A DNA stretch of 64,000 nt from Kribbella sandramycini (GTDB taxonomy: Bacteria > Actinomycetota > Actinomycetes > Propionibacteriales > Kribbellaceae). The stretch lies in contig NZ_JABJRC010000003.1 of assembly GCF_013131805.1 (NCBI RefSeq), forward strand, positions 868,001-932,000. Direction: 5' to 3'. This document shows, one piece after another, positions 49,468-57,906 of this stretch. The first letter of the stretch is position 1; every line of letters starts with the position of its first letter. The translations under genes were made by a program, and so were the position numbers. Below the pieces are notes generated by a model. The model worked only from the letters and a program-made list of their open reading frames with translations, was not told the origin of the DNA and made no database searches.

Positions 49468-50283
49468 CTAGACGACGTGCTCCTGGTAGCGGGCGTACGC
49501 GAGGTCGAAGACTTTCTGACCCGGCGCGTCCCACAGTTCCTGATTGAAGATCTCGACCTCGATCGGGCCGGTGTACCCGGCGTCGTCACACGCTTCCCGG
49601 AGCCGGCGCAGTTCAATCACGCCGTCGCCCATCATGCCGCGGCCGAGCAGGTTGTCGACCGGGAGCGGGACGGTCCAATCGCTGACCTGGTACGACACGA
49701 TCCGCTCACCGGCCCGCGCGATCTGCCGGTAGACATCGGCGTCCCACCACAGGTGGTAGGCGTCGACGATCACGCCGACCTGGCTCGCCGGGAAGTGCTC
49801 GGCGAGGTCGAGCGCGCCTTGGAGGGACGAGACGACGCAGCGGTCCGAGGCGAACATCGGGTGCAGCGCCTCGATGGCCAGCTTGACGCCACGCTCCTCG
49901 GCGTACGGCGCCAGCTCGGCCAGGCCGTCGCGGATCATGCCGCGGGCGCCGTCGATATCACGCGATCCCTTGGGGATGCCGCCGCTGACCAGCACGAGGA
50001 CGTCGGTGCCGACCGTGGCTGCCTCGTCGATCGCGCGCCGGTTGTCCTCGATCTTGGCCTGCCGCTCGGCGGGGTCGGTCGCGGTGAAGAATCCACCGCG
50101 ACACAGGGACGACACCTTGAGCCCGGCGTCCGCGACCAGCTTGGCCGCCTTCTCGACGCCGTACTCCTGGATCGGCTCGCGCCACAGGCCGATCCACTCC
50201 AGCTCGGCTTTGGCGCTGGCGGCAACGACGTCCTCGAGCGGCCAGTACTTCGTGGTCGCCTGGTTCAGGCTGTAGCGGTTCAC
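49468..50283 (-). CDS. Sugar phosphate isomerase/epimerase (TIM barrel)
   Basis: The 271-residue protein, also of the xylose isomerase-like fold, has YSLNQATTKYWPLEDVVAASAKAELEWIGLW, LAIEALHPM, GVIVDAYHLWWDAD and IEVEIFNQELW. The metal ligands Glu, Asp/His and Glu are visible. GTG 50283 overlaps the DUF993 stop by GTGA. Its pairing with a second, different isomerase suggests consecutive steps in one pathway. Confidence 0.86.
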   Translation of the reverse strand: MNRYSLNQATTKYWPLEDVVAASAKAELEWIGLWREPIQEYGVEKAAKLVADAGLKVSSLCRGGFFTATDPAERQAKIEDNRRAIDEAATVGTDVLVLVSGGIPKGSRDIDGARGMIRDGLAELAPYAEERGVKLAIEALHPMFASDRCVVSSLQGALDLAEHFPASQVGVIVDAYHLWWDADVYRQIARAGERIVSYQVSDWTVPLPVDNLLGRGMMGDGVIELRRLREACDDAGYTGPIEVEIFNQELWDAPGQKVFDLAYARYQEHVV

Positions 50284-51482
50284 GCGTCGATCCCGCCGAC
50301 CTTGAGCAGCTGGCGGAAACGCTCCACGGCCAGCTCCGGATCGGTGAGGACACCGGCCTGGTCGGCCAGCCGGAACGTGTCCGCGAGATGCGGCAACGCC
50401 CGCCCGGTCTGCAGCCCGCCGACCATCGTGAAACCGGGCTGGTGCCCGTTCAGCCAAGCCAGGAAGGCGATTCCGGTCTTGTAGTAGTAGGTCGGCTTGG
50501 AGAAGATCTGCCGGGCCAGCGGGACGGTCGGTGCGAACACCCGCTCGTACGTCGCGTCGTCACCGTCGTCCAGCGCCTTCAGGGCGGCCGCGGCCGCGGG
50601 GGCGATCGCGGCGAAGATGCCGAGCAGGGCGTCGCTGTACTTGTCGCCGTCACCGCGGATCAGCTCGGGGTAGTTGAAGTCGTCGCCGGTGTAGAGCCGC
50701 ACGCCCTCGGGCAGTCGCTTGCGGAGGGCAACCTCCTTCTCGGCGTCCAGGAGTGACACCTTGATCCCGTCGACCTGCTGCACGTTGTCGTTGATCAGCT
50801 GGACGACGACGTCCGCCGCCTTGTCGACGTCCTGCTCACCCCAGTAGCCCTCGAGCGCCGGGTCGAACATCGAGCCGAGCCAGTGCAGGATGACGGGCCT
50901 TTCGGACTGCCCGAGCAGCCGGTCGTACACCTTGCGGTAGTCGTCCGGGCCGCTGGCGGTCGCGCACAACGCGCGACTGGCCATCAGGATCGGCTGTGCG
51001 CCTTGGGAGGCCTCCAGCTGCTCCTCGTACGCGCCGGCCACGTCATCGAGCGAATGGTTGCCGGGGGCAAGTTGATCGGTGCCGACACCGACCGCGATCC
51101 GCCCGTCCGGCGCCTCGGCCACGGACCGCCTGATCAGCTCCTGTGTCGCCGCCCAGTCCAGCCCCATCCCACGCTGAGCCGTGTCCATGGCCTCGGCCAC
51201 CGACAACCCCAGCTCCCACAGGTGATGCCGGAACTGGAGCGTGTGCTCCCAATCGACCACCGCCGGCGCACCCGGCGAGTTGTCCCCAGTCGGATCCGCC
51301 ACCACATGAGCCGCCGCAAACGCCAGCCGCGACTTCGCCGGCGCATAAGAGCCGGCCGCAACCGGCGTACCGGTCAAGCGATACGTCTCAAGCCCGCCGC
51401 GCTGGCTCTCCACCCCACCGCCGGTCGTGGAACCGGCCGGAGGGCCGGCGACTCGACCGGCAACCGGCAGTTTCAGCTCCAT
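50280..51482 (-). CDS. DUF993 family protein (aldolase-like TIM barrel)
   Basis: The 400-residue protein matches DUF993: VVADPTGDNSPGAPAVVDWEHTLQFRHHLWELGLSVAEAMDTAQRGMG, VILHWLGSMFDPALEGYWG, IKVSLLDAEKEVALRKRLP and TGDDFNYPELIRGDG. The Lys in IKVSLL and the overall plan suggest a dihydrodipicolinate-synthase-like aldolase, though no member has been well characterised to my knowledge. Overlaps the Gfo/Idh stop by one base (TGATG). Confidence 0.85.
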   Translation of the reverse strand: MELKLPVAGRVAGPPAGSTTGGGVESQRGGLETYRLTGTPVAAGSYAPAKSRLAFAAAHVVADPTGDNSPGAPAVVDWEHTLQFRHHLWELGLSVAEAMDTAQRGMGLDWAATQELIRRSVAEAPDGRIAVGVGTDQLAPGNHSLDDVAGAYEEQLEASQGAQPILMASRALCATASGPDDYRKVYDRLLGQSERPVILHWLGSMFDPALEGYWGEQDVDKAADVVVQLINDNVQQVDGIKVSLLDAEKEVALRKRLPEGVRLYTGDDFNYPELIRGDGDKYSDALLGIFAAIAPAAAAALKALDDGDDATYERVFAPTVPLARQIFSKPTYYYKTGIAFLAWLNGHQPGFTMVGGLQTGRALPHLADTFRLADQAGVLTDPELAVERFRQLLKVGGIDA

Positions 51483-52642
51483 CAGTTGGCCCCGAGGTCG
51501 AGCGCGGGCACCTCGAGCTTGCGACCCTCACGCCACGACTGCAGGCCGAGCTCGGCCAGCTGCACGCCCTTGGCGCCCTCGACGAAGTCCCACGTGAACG
51601 GAGCGTCGTCCACGATGTGCCGCAGGAACATCTCCCACTGCACCTTGAACCCGTTGTCGAACGTCTCGTTGTCCGGCACCTCGGCCCACTGCTCCCGGAA
51701 GTTCTCGGTCGCCGGGATATCCGGGTTCCACACCGGCTTCGGCGTCGCCGACCGGTGCTGCACCCGACAGTTCCGCAGCCCGGCCACGGCCGACCCCTCG
51801 GTCCCATCGACCTGGAACTCCACCAGCTCGTCCCGGAACACCCGCGTCGTCCATGACGAGTTGAGCTGCGCGATGATCCCGCCGTCCAGCTCGAACACGC
51901 CGTACGCCGCGTCGTCCGCCGTCGCGGCGTACTCGCTGCCCTGCTCGTCCCACCGCGCCGGGATGTGCGTCGCGCCCTGGCAGTAGACCGACTTCACCTC
52001 ACCGAAAATCTGATCGAGCACGTACCGCCAGTGGCAGAACATGTCGACAATGATCCCGCCGCCCTCTTCGGACTTGTAGTTCCACGACGGGCGCTGCGCC
52101 TCCTGCCAGTCGCCCTCGAACACCCAGTACCCGAACTCGCCGCGCACCGACAAAATCTTGCCGAAGAACCCGCCGTCCACCAGCCGCTTCAACTTCCGCA
52201 GCCCCGGCAGCGACAGCTTGTCCTGCACCACCCCGTTCTTCAGCCCCGAATCACGCACCAGCTTCGCCAGATCCACCGCAGCCTCAAGACTGTCGGCAAT
52301 CGGCTTCTCGCAGTAGACAGCCTTCCCAGCCTCCACCGCCGCCCGCACGCCCTTCTCCCGCAACTGCGTCAACTGCGAGTCGAAGTAGATCTCCACATCC
52401 GGCTCCGCCAACGCCTCCGCGACATCCGTCGTCCACCGGCTGATCCCGTACTTCTCCCCGATCCGCCGCAACTTCAACTCGTTCCGCCCGACCAAAATCG
52501 GATCCGGAACAATCAACGTCCCATCCGCCGCCGCGATCCCACCCTGCTCCCGGATCGCCACGATCGACCGCTCCAGATGCTGCCGCAACCCCATCCGCCC
52601 GGTCACACCGTTCATCACGATCCCGACCCGTCGCTCACTCAC
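51482..52642 (-). CDS. Gfo/Idh/MocA family oxidoreductase
   Basis: The 386-residue dehydrogenase has GIVMNGVTGRMG at the Rossmann start, IYFDSQLTQLREKGVRAAVEAGKAVYCEKPIADS with the EKP motif, and an alpha/beta substrate domain with GGIIVDMFCHWRYVLDQIFGEVKSV. It should oxidise a sugar or cyclitol using NAD(P). GTG 52642 has GGGAGG upstream. It heads the four-gene catabolic operon. Confidence 0.9.
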   Translation of the reverse strand: MSERRVGIVMNGVTGRMGLRQHLERSIVAIREQGGIAAADGTLIVPDPILVGRNELKLRRIGEKYGISRWTTDVAEALAEPDVEIYFDSQLTQLREKGVRAAVEAGKAVYCEKPIADSLEAAVDLAKLVRDSGLKNGVVQDKLSLPGLRKLKRLVDGGFFGKILSVRGEFGYWVFEGDWQEAQRPSWNYKSEEGGGIIVDMFCHWRYVLDQIFGEVKSVYCQGATHIPARWDEQGSEYAATADDAAYGVFELDGGIIAQLNSSWTTRVFRDELVEFQVDGTEGSAVAGLRNCRVQHRSATPKPVWNPDIPATENFREQWAEVPDNETFDNGFKVQWEMFLRHIVDDAPFTWDFVEGAKGVQLAELGLQSWREGRKLEVPALDLGAN

Positions 52643-52663
52643 GTCCCACGCCTCCCTACTCAC

Positions 52664-52685
52664 CCTTGGAAAGGGCTTTCCAAGG
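52664..52685. promoter_or_regulatory. Perfect LacI-type operator
   Basis: Arms CCTTGGAAAG and CTTTCCAAGG are perfect 10-bp complements around GG, 21 bp upstream of the Gfo/Idh/MocA start. This is the expected kind of site for LacI-family regulators. A second weaker GGAA-N5-TTCC site is at about 52731-52743. The regulator is not in the window. Confidence 0.82.
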
Positions 52686-52743
52686 CGTGACGCAACCCTA
52701 AAAGCTCCCCCACCCCCAGTCAACCCAAAACGGAAAGCGATTC

Positions 52744-53619
52744 CCCGAAAACGTTCCCAAACATCCCGAGCAAGGGGAAGAGGCGGGGGACAGGTGAGCG
52801 ACTAGGAGCGGCCGGACGGCGACTACCTCGAACAGACCAGCCGTACGACGGAAGCTCGCGTACGCCGACCCCCAGCAGAGAAACCTGTTGTCGGATGAAT
52901 GTGGTCGCCCCACGCGCCGCCTACGCGAGGCTCCTCCGTCGCCCCGCTCGCGCCGCTCCCACCCGCCCGTCGAAGGTGCGTGCTCCGCGCGCTCCTCCCG
53001 CAACCGCGCGCCCCACCGTGCTACCGCCCGAACGTGCGCTAGCGCGCCCCACCGGGCTGCCCCGCCGGCTCCGCGCTGCCGCGCTTCCCGGGGTTCGCCG
53101 CCCGAACGCGTCGCTTATCGCGCCGTGGTGCGAGCTACCGCCCGCTCCACCGTGCCACCGCCCGGACCAGCCGCTACCGCGGCCCGCGCTCCCGCCGGAC
53201 TGGCGCCCCGGACCTTGCGCAGCCGCGCTACCAACGGGCTGCCGCCCGACCGCGGCGCTACGGCGCCGGTCTCCACGTACCGCACGAACCACCGGGCTAC
53301 CGCAGCGGACGTCGCGCTTCCGCGCGAACCTCCCGCGCTGGCGCGCGGCCCCACCCGCCCTCCGGGCGCGCGCTTGGCTCTGGCGCGCCCCGGCCGACCC
53401 CGCACTCGATTCGCGGGTCGAATCGTCCAGTATCCAGCGGGCCTCTACATGCAACGAAAGTTTTCGTTCTGAGCCACCAGTTCCCTGCCTCGGCGGAGTG
53501 TTGAGGACAAGAACCGCCTAGAACACCTCATCGGAGGCCGAGTCATCCCCGCCACCACTCCCTAAATCGGCGAGGCCGGCGCGGCGATCCCTGCATCCAC
53601 GCCGGTCACGCCCACCACC
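52744..53619. other. Gene-poor, GC-rich low-complexity tract
   Basis: From about 52870 to 53450 the DNA is dominated by CGC/GCC/CCG words. Several frames on both strands are open, and all give low-complexity Arg/Pro/Ala or Gly/Arg/Ser sequence without domains. Irregular ACCGGGCTGCC-like and GCGCTnCCGCG-like words recur, but no fixed period is visible. I support no gene here. Confidence 0.5.
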
Positions 53620-53668
53620 CCGCGCCCTTGCCCTGGCCACGTCCTCACACCTCTGGGCAAGGGCGCGG
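53620..53668. terminator. Long hairpin ahead of the small accessory genes
   Basis: CCGCGCCCTTGCCC and GGGCAAGGGCGCGG pair perfectly over 14 bp with a 21-nt loop, followed by CTATATCTC. It may insulate the small zinc-ribbon gene from transcription out of the GC-rich tract. Confidence 0.6.
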
Positions 53669-53697
53669 CTATATCTCGACCCACCGAACGGACACCC

Positions 53698-53856
53698 ATG
53701 CCCGAAAGCCCGCAGCCTTCACGACAGCCCTGCCCCGCCTGCGGAGGCAACGGCTGGACCGTCGTACAGAAGACTCGTATCAAGGACGGCAAGGTAGTCA
53801 CCGAGCCTGAACATGAACCCTGCAAGAGATGTAGTGGTAGCGGATGGGTCAGCTGA
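53698..53856 (+). CDS. 52-aa zinc-ribbon miniprotein (DnaJ cysteine-rich-like)
   Basis: Two CxxC(G/S)G-x-G knuckles, CPACGGNGW at residues 12-20 and CKRCSGSGW at 42-50, are joined by a basic/acidic hairpin segment. This is half of the DnaJ-type cysteine-rich domain, enough to bind one zinc. Such small proteins often occur in actinobacterial integrative elements and near phage-like genes; their role is unknown. A TATATC sequence lies 28 bp upstream of the ATG. Base composition is lower in GC than the core genome. Confidence 0.72.
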   Translation: MPESPQPSRQPCPACGGNGWTVVQKTRIKDGKVVTEPEHEPCKRCSGSGWVS

Positions 53857-53892
53857 TAGCCCGTCCGCAACACGACGACGACCCACCGCGGC

Positions 53893-53898
53893 TAGAGT
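53893..53898 (+). promoter_or_regulatory. Leaderless-type -10 element
   Basis: TAGAGT, 6 nt, then ATG 53905, with no ribosome-binding sequence between. Confidence 0.55.
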
Positions 53899-53904
53899 CG
53901 CGGC

Positions 53905-54096
53905 ATGGAGATCGACGATCAAGAACGGGTGACCTTCACTCCTGAGGAACTCGACACCGTACGGGCCGCACTCGTCACCATCGAACACTACGCAACCAAC
54001 ATCTGGGACCAAGTCGAGATCAGCGCCGTGTCAGGCAGCACAGTCGACGAAATCGTGTCAATGAGGCGGCAGCTCGACGCTATCCGACGCACCTGA
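53905..54096 (+). CDS. Small acidic hypothetical protein, 63 aa
   Basis: The product is predicted helical: ERVTFTPEELDTVRAALVTIEHYATNIW and VDEIVSMRRQLDAIRR, a short two-helix protein with acidic N-terminus. No family recognised. The leaderless TAGAGT element and regular codon use support it as real. It follows the zinc-ribbon gene by 48 bp in the same direction. Confidence 0.6.
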   Translation: MEIDDQERVTFTPEELDTVRAALVTIEHYATNIWDQVEISAVSGSTVDEIVSMRRQLDAIRRT

Positions 54097-54463
54097 GCGA
54101 GCATCGCACACTACGGCCCAACATCAGCCTGGCCGAGCTCGTCGATCAACCGCGTCCTGTCTGCCGGATTGACCTCTTAAGAATCAAGGCGCGCCGCAAG
54201 CGGCGCGCAGCGCCGCCCGGGCTTACGACCTCCGGCCGACGCCCTCCACCGCGCGCACCATCTTCGGATCGTCGATCCTCAATCGGGCACGCCGTCGACC
54301 AGCCAGTCAGCGACGATGTCGGCAAGGCCGGCGGGTTGGCCGCGTCCCCCTGGTCGCTCGATCGTACGGCCACCACGACACGCATCAAGAGCGCCGATGG
54401 CGTCCCTACGGGATCGGCAAGCCGCCTCCTGACCCGCGCCGCGCTGACCTTGGGTGGCAGCTA
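54097..54463. other. Intergenic region with a GC hairpin
   Basis: Contains GCGCGCCGC-AA-GCGGCGCGC (54189-54208), a 9-bp perfect hairpin. No convincing gene: an 80-codon minus-strand frame from 54388 has irregular codon use and no recognisable domain. Confidence 0.5.
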
Positions 54464-55036
54464 TCAGGAGGACGGGGCAGGTTTGGGCGCAGAGTCATCA
54501 GGACCGATCGCGAAGACCACAGCGCTTGCGAGGGCCTCGTATTCTGCAGCCTTCTCGGCGCCGATTCCGTGGCCATCGCGGCCGTTCCGAGCTAGCTCGT
54601 ACAAGATTGCTAGCCCTTCGACGGCTCGGACGATCTCGTTCGGCACCAAGCCGTGTTTGGCAGCCGTGCGTGCAAGGCCGGGTGGACTCATCAAGAGGTC
54701 GTGCGGGTCTTCGAGCCCCTCCAGCTTGGCGCGCAGCGATTCACGGATGTGGTCGTATGCCATGACCACTCGCTCTTCCGGCGAGTGGGGCGCGGTGAAC
54801 ATCTCGCCTGGGTGCTGCATGGGCTTTGTCTGCCGGACCTGTGGGTAGTCCAACTGGACTCGTGTTTCAACGAGCTGCCTCTCCCACTCAAGCTCGACCG
54901 GTCCCGCTCGCAATCGCTTGACATCACTGGAGAGCAGTTCGATCAACTTCGTGCGGAACAACAGTGCAACCACTAGAAGGGCGACCGGCCAAGCGAGCGC
55001 TTGGAACATCGCAACGATGAACTCCATCACGGACAC
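54464..55036 (-). CDS. Accessory membrane protein of unknown function
   Basis: The 190-residue protein has one N-terminal membrane helix (residues 5-27, MFQALAWPVALLVVALLF), a charged linker and a helical soluble domain (HSPEERVVMAYDHIRESLRAKLEG; NEIVRAVEGLAILYELARNG). GTG 55036 and ATG 55027 are both possible starts. GC content and codon use are lower than the surrounding core genes. It lies 54 bp downstream of another membrane protein gene on the same strand, and the two may act together. No family recognised. Confidence 0.7.
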   Translation of the reverse strand: MSVMEFIVAMFQALAWPVALLVVALLFRTKLIELLSSDVKRLRAGPVELEWERQLVETRVQLDYPQVRQTKPMQHPGEMFTAPHSPEERVVMAYDHIRESLRAKLEGLEDPHDLLMSPPGLARTAAKHGLVPNEIVRAVEGLAILYELARNGRDGHGIGAEKAAEYEALASAVVFAIGPDDSAPKPAPSS

Positions 55037-55090
55037 GCGTTCGAGGGTACGACGGGATCAGGGGTATGTGGAGGAGGCAGTGCGCTATCG

Positions 55091-55840
55091 CTACGGGGGA
55101 GATGCGTGCGTGGCATCCGGAGGATCTGACGGCATGGCCTTCTGCGCCATCGCCCAGCTCTCTAGCGACTTCTCCGCCGCTGCGAGCAGTACCCGGCGGC
55201 GGGTGCGGAACTCCGACATGTTGGAACGAAAGGTCACGATTACCGCGTCCAGCTCCCTCACCTGGTCTTGAGCGAGGTCTGTGAGCCTCGCAATCTCTGG
55301 CCGCAGTGCGCGAATCTTGTCTAGTTTGGTTTGGCGGATCTGAGATTCATCCTGCTGAAGCAGCGCTGCTTCCCATGTGTCGAGCTTCGCCAGAGTCGCG
55401 GTGCACCATCTATGGAGCGGCCGCATCTTCTTTCGGATGCGGCGTACCTTCGGCGCGAATCGAACGCGAGAGGTCACAGCTATCCAGTAACCCAGGAGGT
55501 TGTGGGGGGACATCTGTGCGATGGCGCGAGCATTCGCCCGTACGAGAAGTTCCAATGCAGGAGCAACGACGAGTGTGGCAATCCCAACCTGGATGCCCTG
55601 CTCGATCACTAGTGGCCAGCCGGACCAGACGGATTTGCCAGCCAATGCACGAAGACAAGCAGGTGTTGCAAACGCGTACGACAGCAGCGAGAAGGCCCAT
55701 AAGAAGCCTTGGATACTCTTGAAGAGGCGGTCGCGGCCAGGCACCCATCCTCGGACGATTACCCTCGCCTCGACTACAAGCGCCAATGCGAGTACCGGCA
55801 TGGTCTGAGCGCTGGTGGTCCAGAAGTCTGGTGGCGGCAT
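55091..55840 (-). CDS. Accessory membrane protein with C-terminal coiled coil
   Basis: The 249-residue protein has three membrane helices (about 12-30, 45-65, 78-100), then a basic region (RVRFAPKVRRIRKKMRPLHRW) and a long helix with coiled-coil character (ESQIRQTKLDKIRALRPEIARLTDLAQDQVRELDAVIVTFRSNMSEFRTRRR). No family recognised. Codon use and GC differ from the core genome. With its downstream neighbour it forms a two-gene accessory unit of unknown role in the 53.7-56.2 kb island. Confidence 0.72.
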   Translation of the reverse strand: MPPPDFWTTSAQTMPVLALALVVEARVIVRGWVPGRDRLFKSIQGFLWAFSLLSYAFATPACLRALAGKSVWSGWPLVIEQGIQVGIATLVVAPALELLVRANARAIAQMSPHNLLGYWIAVTSRVRFAPKVRRIRKKMRPLHRWCTATLAKLDTWEAALLQQDESQIRQTKLDKIRALRPEIARLTDLAQDQVRELDAVIVTFRSNMSEFRTRRRVLLAAAEKSLESWAMAQKAMPSDPPDATHASPP

Positions 55841-56168
55841 CGAGCTAGTATCAGCTCAGGCTGGCGGTGCCGTCATCCGCCTAGCCGTGTCGGGGGAGTC
55901 AACAGGGGACGATGAGCCTGCTGTACTGCTAACAGATCTGCTAACAACGGGCTGGGCAGTTGTGGACGTCGGTGGATCGCGGCTTGGCTCGTGCCGCGCG
56001 ATCGCAGGTGGCTAGGACCTCTGTGGACGCAAGTCGCGGCACTCGTAATGAGACGGTCCGACGTGACCCCAGTCTGACCCCAACGGCCCCTGCGTAGGAG
56101 CGTTCATCCGCCAACGGCACTGAAACAGCCAACGCACAGACACGCTACTGATGCTTGATTGCAGGGTC

Positions 56169-56211
56169 CTACGGATCAGAAGGTTAGGGATGCGAATCGC
56201 TTCGGGTGCCA
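56169..56211 (+). other. Degenerate tRNA-Arg 3' fragment, candidate attachment site
   Basis: The plus strand reads CTACGGATCAGAAGGTT, then a mutated T-arm (GGGATGCGAATCGCT) and TTCGGGTGCCA. This follows the 3' half of the intact tRNA-Arg at 9150-9225 from its anticodon loop to CCA, with the first 17 bases identical. The T-loop is TGCGAAT instead of TTCGAAT, so it is not functional. The 375 bp from 55841 to 56215 hold no other convincing feature. Confidence 0.6.
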
Positions 56212-56215
56212 GCAG

Positions 56216-56839
56216 TTAGCCGGCGAAGGCGAGGGTGTTGCCGTCTGGGTCGCGGAGGATGAAGTCGGTGCCGCCCCAGGCTTGTTTGGTTAGCTTTTGG
56301 ACGATTTCGGCGTTGGTGGTCAGGTATTCGGCGTAGAGCTGGCGGACATTCGGGGTCTCGATGAAGGCCATGATGAGGCCTTCTTGTTCGAGGGCGCCGG
56401 CTGCGAATATCGGCTCGTGGACGAGCTTTAGGTGGAGGGTTGCGCCGTTGCGGGTGACTGAGCCGTAGAAGGGTGGGTTGCCGTGAAGCCAGTCGATGTG
56501 GAAGCCGAGTTGGTCTTGGTAGAAGGTGGCTGCGGCGTTGACGTCGGCGACGTACAGGACTGGTTTGGCGGTGGCGGGTGCCGGCTCGACAGGCTGGCCG
56601 GGGGTGGGTGGGGTGGCCTCGGTGCTTGCTTTGAGGGCGGCCCAGGTGGGGAAGCCTGCTTCTAGGGCGATGATTTCTTGGGCTTCGGTGAGGGGGAACT
56701 TCAGGGCGAGGGCTTCGCGGTCCGACAGGGTTTGGTAGCGCGGGAGTTGGCGGATGCGGCCGCCGATGGAGAAGTTCCGGTCGCGGTGCCAGCGGACGAG
56801 TAGCTTGGCTTGTTTTTTGTAGGTTTCCAGCTTGGGCAT
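56216..56839 (-). CDS. Glyoxalase superfamily (VOC) protein with helical N-terminus
   Basis: The 207-residue protein has an N-terminal helical region (LETYKKQAKLLVRWHRDRNFSIGGRIRQLPRYQTLSDREAL, then TEAQEIIALEAGFPTWAALKAS) and a C-terminal VOC domain (about 88-205) with PVLYVADVNAAATFYQDQLGF and TDFILRDPDGNTLAFAG. The N-terminal part resembles the ankyrin-like/helical extension seen in some glyoxalase-superfamily proteins of actinobacteria. Function unknown; resistance or lyase activity is possible. It lies directly next to the tRNA fragment at 56169-56211. Confidence 0.8.
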   Translation of the reverse strand: MPKLETYKKQAKLLVRWHRDRNFSIGGRIRQLPRYQTLSDREALALKFPLTEAQEIIALEAGFPTWAALKASTEATPPTPGQPVEPAPATAKPVLYVADVNAAATFYQDQLGFHIDWLHGNPPFYGSVTRNGATLHLKLVHEPIFAAGALEQEGLIMAFIETPNVRQLYAEYLTTNAEIVQKLTKQAWGGTDFILRDPDGNTLAFAG

Positions 56840-56964
56840 GGCGCTCCCTCTTCGGTGAAGTAGGTGGGCCTTGCCCTTTCGGCTGAGTGCCGTTGCGCCC
56901 TACGACCGGGATGAACCCGCGCCTGCGAATTCGAGATTAGCATGCGGGGTGGTTGGTCGGGAGC

Positions 56965-57906
56965 TCAGTTTTGTTTGAGGTGGGTTGCTCGGGCTTTGCG
57001 GAAGGCTCTGGCTGGGCTGAGGGCGACGTACTGCCAGGGGTGCTCGGTGACGTGGTCGCCGAGTCTGGAGAAGACGGCTGCTGCGGCGGGGTGGTCTGCG
57101 GCCTTGGTGAAGGCCAGTGCGAAGGTGTTGTAGTAGAGGGGCCAGCCGGGTCGGAGGTCGGCGGCTGGGTGGAGGACGGAGCGGTCGGCGGCTGCGCGGA
57201 GCTCTGACCGGACGTCGGGTCGGTTCATGTGGTGCAGCGCCTCGTTGACGTCGAGATCGATCATCAGCTCAAGATGGGCGAGTGGGATCAGGGCATGCAG
57301 CATGTTGCCGTCCGGCGCTGCTGCGGCTGCGGAGTGGGCCAGGTGGAACATTCGGTCATGGGTGCCTCCCCACTTCTGGCAACAGGTCTGCAGCCATTCG
57401 GCGTGCGCCTTGAGGTTGGTGGCATGTCGGGAGATCGCTTGCTGGAAACGGAACTCGCCGTCTTCGAGGCCGAGTTGCAGGCCGCGAGCGGTTCGGACGA
57501 GGAAGGCCCAGGCTGCGACCTCGTCCGGGTTCGCCGCGACGACGTCGTACAGGCTGCTCTCGGCGAGGCGGAGTCGTTCGAAGAAGAGCTGGAACTTGTC
57601 GGCTCCGGTGTACCGCGCTTGCCGGCGGCCGCGTGCATCCCAGGCCCACGCGACGGCGTGGCAGCCGCGGACCAATTGCGCCAACGGGTCCGCGGTGAGC
57701 GGGCCGATCCAGTCCTGGACGTCGGGAACGGAGCCGCAGGCGTCGAGGAGGAAGCAGCGGTCGTCCGGGTGATCGGTGTCGAGGAGGATCTGGCGGGCGG
57801 TTGGCCAGTCGCGGCGGGCCAGCGCGGCGCAGAACGACTGTGCGACCGGGTCGCCCATACACGGATCGATCGCAGGCGACGACCCCACCCGTCGGATCAG
57901 CTTCAC
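56965..57906 (-). CDS. DUF4034-like/TPR-like hypothetical protein
   Basis: The 313-residue product is all-helical, with paired helices such as VAQSFCAALARRDWPTARQILLDTD, RCFLLDACGSVPDVQDWIGPL and AAWAFLVRTARGLQLGLEDGEFRF, resembling DUF4034/TPR-like solenoids. No catalytic motif. Its start overlaps the upstream M16 peptidase stop (ATGA), so the two are co-translated. Confidence 0.72.
   Translation of the reverse strand: MKLIRRVGSSPAIDPCMGDPVAQSFCAALARRDWPTARQILLDTDHPDDRCFLLDACGSVPDVQDWIGPLTADPLAQLVRGCHAVAWAWDARGRRQARYTGADKFQLFFERLRLAESSLYDVVAANPDEVAAWAFLVRTARGLQLGLEDGEFRFQQAISRHATNLKAHAEWLQTCCQKWGGTHDRMFHLAHSAAAAAPDGNMLHALIPLAHLELMIDLDVNEALHHMNRPDVRSELRAAADRSVLHPAADLRPGWPLYYNTFALAFTKAADHPAAAAVFSRLGDHVTEHPWQYVALSPARAFRKARATHLKQN

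Noticed and set aside
52888..53521. Open frames of 177-208 codons on both strands in the GC-rich tract
   Set aside because: Low-complexity translations, no ribosome sites, no domain; open frames of this length are expected by chance at such GC.
55815..56015. 66-codon plus-strand frame
   Set aside because: Overlaps the start of the 249-aa membrane protein gene in antisense and has no recognisable motif or promoter.
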